Positions 6,257 through 9,526 of a stretch of DNA of 9,526 nucleotides are shown here, piece after piece. The translations under genes were made by a program, and so were the position numbers. Position 1 is the first letter of the stretch; every line of letters starts with the position of its first letter. Location: contig WOUX01000018.1 in the NCBI GenBank assembly GCA_009773075.1, positions 1-9,526 of the forward strand, in the 5' to 3' direction. The DNA comes from a bacterium (lineage in GTDB: Bacteria > Desulfobacterota > UBA8473). A model generated the notes under the pieces. That model ran no database searches, was not told the DNA's origin, and saw only the letters and a list, made by a program, of their open reading frames with translations.

Positions 6257-6264
6257 CTCTTCTG

Positions 6265-6270
6265 CCTCCT
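6265..6270 (-). promoter_or_regulatory. strong ribosome binding site of coaX
   Basis: Minus-strand AGGAGG with 8 nt to the coaX ATG. It is a full Shine-Dalgarno match lying in the 26-nt gap after nadC, so coaX can be initiated independently of nadC translation. Confidence 0.75.
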
Positions 6271-6282
6271 GTTATTAAACCA

Positions 6283-7119
6283 TTACCCCTTTATTCCTAC
6301 AATATTCATGCTGATATCGCAAGCCCTGGCTGAGTGGGTGAGAGCCCCTACCGATATGAGATCAACCCCTGTTTTTGCAACATCTACTATATTGTCGAGA
6401 TTTATTCCTCCGGATGCTTCCACTACAGCTCTCTTATTAATGACCTTGACAGCTTTTCCCATCTCTTCAGTATCCATATTGTCCAGCATTATAATTTCAA
6501 CACCCGACTCAAGGGCTTCTCTCACTTCATTAAGATCTTTGGCCTCTACTTCAATCTTAAAAGTATGGGGAATATTAGCCCTTGCTTTCTCAACCGCCTG
6601 GCGAATTCCGCCACAGGCCTTTATATGGTTGTCTTTTATTAAAATCCCGTCAAATAGACCGCTGCGGTGATTGGTCCCCCCGCCTACTTTTACAGCATAT
6701 TTTTCAAGAGACCTCCAACCAGGGGTGGTTTTTCGCGTGTCTAAAACCTTAGCATTGTAGCCCTTGACTCTATCCACATATCTACGGGTTAAAGAGGCAA
6801 TCCCTGATAAACGCTGTAGAAAATTCAAGGCAACCCTTTCCCCACGAAGAAGATCAATCACATCACACGAAATCTCGGCAACAGCGCTGTTACTATTTAC
6901 AAAATCTCCATCTTTAAAAAACTTGTTAAATGTTACCTCAGAATTTAGAAATGTGAATACACTACAGAAGATGTCTATCCCGGCCAGAATCAAATCTTCC
7001 TTTGCAATTATTTGGGCATTCCCTTTTATACCAGGGTCAATTACTGAAGAGGTAGTAAGATCAGAAGTTCCGATATCTTCATCAAGGGCTAGTTTTATTA
7101 ACCTGTCAATTTCAAACAT
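6283..7119 (-). CDS. nadC: nicotinate-nucleotide pyrophosphorylase (quinolinate phosphoribosyltransferase)
   Basis: NadC converts quinolinate and PRPP to nicotinate mononucleotide in de novo NAD synthesis. From ATG 7119 it is 278 residues, normal for the family. Seen in order are DEDIGTSDLTT (13-23), GERVALNFLQRLSGIA (93-108), DTRKTTPGWRSLEKYAV (127-143), GGGTNHRSGLFDGILIKDNH (146-165) and EVEAKDLNEV (190-199). IIMLDNM (209-215) and EASGGI (234-239) follow. These blocks carry the basic and acidic substrate-binding residues of the family. A longer frame to 7188 is open, but its extra Cys/Lys-rich 23 residues overlap valS and are not NadC-like. ATG 7119 lies 4 nt after the valS stop, so coupling to valS translation probably compensates for a weak ribosome site. 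nadA and nadB are not in the window. Confidence 0.96.
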   Translation of the reverse strand: MFEIDRLIKLALDEDIGTSDLTTSSVIDPGIKGNAQIIAKEDLILAGIDIFCSVFTFLNSEVTFNKFFKDGDFVNSNSAVAEISCDVIDLLRGERVALNFLQRLSGIASLTRRYVDRVKGYNAKVLDTRKTTPGWRSLEKYAVKVGGGTNHRSGLFDGILIKDNHIKACGGIRQAVEKARANIPHTFKIEVEAKDLNEVREALESGVEIIMLDNMDTEEMGKAVKVINKRAVVEASGGINLDNIVDVAKTGVDLISVGALTHSARACDISMNIVGIKG

Positions 7120-7123
7120 GGCA

Positions 7124-9526
7124 TCATCTCTCTCTTTGCAACGCTTGCATCCTTTGAATCCCTTCCTCAAATTTTCTCTTTTTTTCAATCAGGTTTATAT
7201 TTTCAATCCGTTCGTCCTCTATTACATGAGGAGGTGCCTTACTGAGGAAGTCCTCATTGGACAGCTTTTTATTCAAGAGCATTAGTTTCTTCTCGATCTT
7301 ATCGCTCTCTTTTTTTAATCTTTTTTCCTCCTCATAAAAGTCAATTATCCCTTTAAGTGGCACAAATATTTCCACTTTATCTACTACAGCCGTAGCAGAA
7401 GATTTGTATTCTTTTTTATTAGAGGAGATAGAAAGGGTTCCGATCTTTGCTAGATTTTTGATGTGGTCTTTATTCCTTTCAAGTTTATCGTATGTTTCCT
7501 GATCTTCAGTATAAAGAAATGTCTCAATCTTTGTGGCAGGTGGTATGTTCATCTCTCCTCTGACGTTCCTGATATTTCCAACAATGTCTATAATCAGATT
7601 CATCTCAGCCTCTGCCTTCTCATCTATAAGGTTAGAATCTGATTTTGGATACTGGTGTACAGTAATGCTCCCTTTACTATTCGGTAATTTGCTCCATATC
7701 TCTTCTGTTATAAAAGGCATAAAAGGATGGAGCAGACACAATACCCTGTTTAGTATCCCTAATAGAACATGTTGAGTGTTTAATCTAAGCTTGGAATCTG
7801 CCTTGTCGAATAGGTATGGTTTGATGAGTTCAATGTACCAATCGCAGAATTCATGCCATACGAATTGGTACAATAAATGGGCACCCTCATTGAACCTGTA
7901 GTTTTCTAAAGCGTCTCTTGTTTGTTCGATAGTCCTGTTCAATCTGGACATTATCCATTTGTCGCTTAGAGTATACTCAATCCTATCCTTATCAATAAGG
8001 TTTTCATCGTATCCCTCCATGTTCATTAGTGAAAACCTTGAGGCATTCCATACTTTATTGGCAAAGTTGCGATAACCACCGATCCTTTCTTCCGAAAGCT
8101 TAATGTCCCTTCCCTGAGCAGCGAATGCCGCCAGAGTAAAACGGAATGCATCCGCCCCATATTTTTCTATAATCACCAGCGGGTCGATAACATTTCCTTT
8201 AGACTTGCTCATCTTCTTGCCCTCGATGTCTCGAACCAGGGCATGGATATATACATCATTGAAAGGGACTTTATCCATAAATTTTATCCCCATCATTATC
8301 ATTCTGGCAACCCAAAAGAACAGAATGTCGAAACCTGTCACCAAAACAGATGTTGGATAGAACAGTTCAAGCTCTCTCGTATGTTCAGGCCAGCCCATGG
8401 TGGAAAAAGGCCATAGGGCTGAGCTGAACCAGGTATCCAGAACGTCCGTTTCTTGGCTGATATTAGAACTCATACATTTAGTACACTGAGTGGGATCCTC
8501 CTTGGATACGATAACCCCTCCGCAATCGTTACAGTACCATGCAGGTATTCTATGACCCCACCAGATTTGGCGAGAAATACACCAGTCCCTGATATTGTTC
8601 ATCCATTCAAAGTAGGTTTTCTCCCAGGACGCAGGTATAATCCTGATTCTACTGTCTTTAACTGCTTCAATAGCCGGCTCTGCAAGAGGTTTTACTTTTA
8701 CAAACCACTGTTTGGATAAGGTGGGTTCTATGACCATCTTACACCTGTAACAGTGCCCTATATTATGAGAATAATTTTCTCTTTTCTTTAAAGTCCCGTT
8801 TTTTTGAAATTCTTCGATTATTTCCTTCCTGCACCTGAATCTATCCAAACCTCTATATGGGCCGGCATTGTCATTCATCCTGCCATCTACATCCATAACC
8901 CTAATTGCTTCCAGATTATGCCTTAACCCCATCTCAAAGTCATTTACATCATGGGCTGGCGTAACCTTTACGGCCCCCGTCCCAAAGTCTTTGTTAACAT
9001 ACTCATCTGCTATTACGGGGATATCGCTTCCCATTATAGGCAAAACAGCCGTCTTTCCAATCAGTTTTTTGTATCGCTCATCATTTGGATTTACAGCCAC
9101 CGCAGTATCACCCAACATAGTCTCCGGGCGGGTGGTCGCAACTACAACGAATTTCTTACTATTATAAAGTGGATATTTGAGATAATACAGATACCCCTCA
9201 GTCTCTTCATGCTCGACTTCCAAATCTGACAGAGCAGTCTGACACCTGGGACACCAGTTGATTATATAATCACCACGATAAATCAGTTTTTCATGGTAAA
9301 GTTCTACAAAAACTTCCCTAACAGCCCTGGACAGTCCTTCATCCATAGTAAATCGTTCCCTGCTCCAGTCACAGGAAGCCCCCAATTTTTTAAGTTGATT
9401 TATGATTATTCCTCCAAACTCCTCACGCCACTTCCATATATGTTCAATAAACTTTTCTCTTCCTAAGGAATGGCGGCTGATCCCCTTTTGAGCCAGTTCC
9501 CTTTCCACAACATTCTGAGTAGCGAT
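7124..9526 (-). CDS. valS: valine--tRNA ligase, 5' end outside the window
   Basis: This class I synthetase charges tRNA-Val. The reading frame is open to the window edge and begins in the conserved IATQNVVERELA block. About 800 residues are visible. The N-terminal part with the HIGH motif (perhaps 70-80 residues) is missing; the GTG at 9508 is an internal codon, not the start. The editing domain shows TTRPETMLGDTA and GTGAVKVTPAHDVNDFEMG. CxxC pairs occur in WCPRCQ, HCYRCK, WYCNDCG and CTKC (zinc-binding type). Then come DVLDTWFSSALWPFSTMGWPE, the ATP-binding KMSKSKGN loop (visible residues 438-445), the anticodon-binding domain and the C-terminal coiled coil (last ~70 residues, Lys/Glu-rich) that contacts tRNA. 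It heads the nadC-coaX-yggU operon. Confidence 0.97.
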   Translation of the reverse strand: MATQNVVERELAQKGISRHSLGREKFIEHIWKWREEFGGIIINQLKKLGASCDWSRERFTMDEGLSRAVREVFVELYHEKLIYRGDYIINWCPRCQTALSDLEVEHEETEGYLYYLKYPLYNSKKFVVVATTRPETMLGDTAVAVNPNDERYKKLIGKTAVLPIMGSDIPVIADEYVNKDFGTGAVKVTPAHDVNDFEMGLRHNLEAIRVMDVDGRMNDNAGPYRGLDRFRCRKEIIEEFQKNGTLKKRENYSHNIGHCYRCKMVIEPTLSKQWFVKVKPLAEPAIEAVKDSRIRIIPASWEKTYFEWMNNIRDWCISRQIWWGHRIPAWYCNDCGGVIVSKEDPTQCTKCMSSNISQETDVLDTWFSSALWPFSTMGWPEHTRELELFYPTSVLVTGFDILFFWVARMIMMGIKFMDKVPFNDVYIHALVRDIEGKKMSKSKGNVIDPLVIIEKYGADAFRFTLAAFAAQGRDIKLSEERIGGYRNFANKVWNASRFSLMNMEGYDENLIDKDRIEYTLSDKWIMSRLNRTIEQTRDALENYRFNEGAHLLYQFVWHEFCDWYIELIKPYLFDKADSKLRLNTQHVLLGILNRVLCLLHPFMPFITEEIWSKLPNSKGSITVHQYPKSDSNLIDEKAEAEMNLIIDIVGNIRNVRGEMNIPPATKIETFLYTEDQETYDKLERNKDHIKNLAKIGTLSISSNKKEYKSSATAVVDKVEIFVPLKGIIDFYEEEKRLKKESDKIEKKLMLLNKKLSNEDFLSKAPPHVIEDERIENINLIEKKRKFEEGIQRMQALQRER

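Noticed and set aside
6334..6642. Open frames on the plus strand opposite nadC, and similar frames opposite ribF, DUF401, SDR and valS
   Set aside because: None has a recognisable protein motif or a ribosome site, and all lie opposite strongly conserved genes.
7120..7188. A longer nadC reading with a Cys/Lys-rich N-terminal extension (GCKRCKERDD) that might look like a metal-binding addition
   Set aside because: These codons are the out-of-frame end of valS. NadC similarity begins at MFEIDRL, and ATG 7119 gives the usual length.
9506..9508. GTG as the valS start codon
   Set aside because: The frame continues to the window edge with IATQNV, part of a conserved ValRS block, so the gene is simply cut by the window.

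Overview
The window is a compact chromosomal segment of an AT-leaning bacterium. It holds housekeeping and cofactor genes, one leucine tRNA, and one complete but poorly understood membrane protein. Gene order (valS-nadC-coaX), a DUF401 membrane protein next to fdhD, and intergenic palindromes of the TGTCATTTCGA type suggest an anaerobic Desulfobacterota/Nitrospirota-like lineage. That placement is inference from gene style, not a demonstrated assignment. No phage, transposase, CRISPR, toxin or defence gene is visible, and I do not see a new multi-gene system.

Layout. On the minus strand at the left edge is tRNA-Leu(CAG). Diverging from it on the plus strand, behind a good sigma70-type promoter, is ribF (FMN/FAD synthesis). 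RibF runs tail-to-tail into fdhD with an 11-bp overlap. FdhD, a DUF401 multi-pass membrane protein and a FabG-like SDR reductase form a minus-strand run (transcribed SDR, DUF401, fdhD). A good promoter lies upstream of the SDR gene. A 305-bp intergenic region then separates the SDR gene from the divergent inositol-monophosphatase-family gene (suhB-like). It contains the SDR promoter and an 80-bp palindromic repeat that looks like a miniature dispersed element.

After suhB is a small region of 7-bp tandem repeats in two facing blocks, one of which runs into the 3' end of the next gene. The rest of the window is one minus-strand operon: valS (5' end outside the window), nadC, coaX, and a small DUF167/YggU-family gene. 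Their junctions are a 4-nt gap, a 26-nt gap and a 17-nt overlap, so co-transcription and some translational coupling are likely.

Functionally, four genes serve cofactors: ribF (FMN/FAD), nadC (NAD), coaX (CoA) and fdhD (sulfuration of the molybdenum/tungsten cofactor of formate dehydrogenase). The most unusual content is in the non-coding parts: the inverted heptad arrays at 5146-5217 and the palindromic element at 4237-4316. The DUF401/FdhD pairing is the most interesting coding association.
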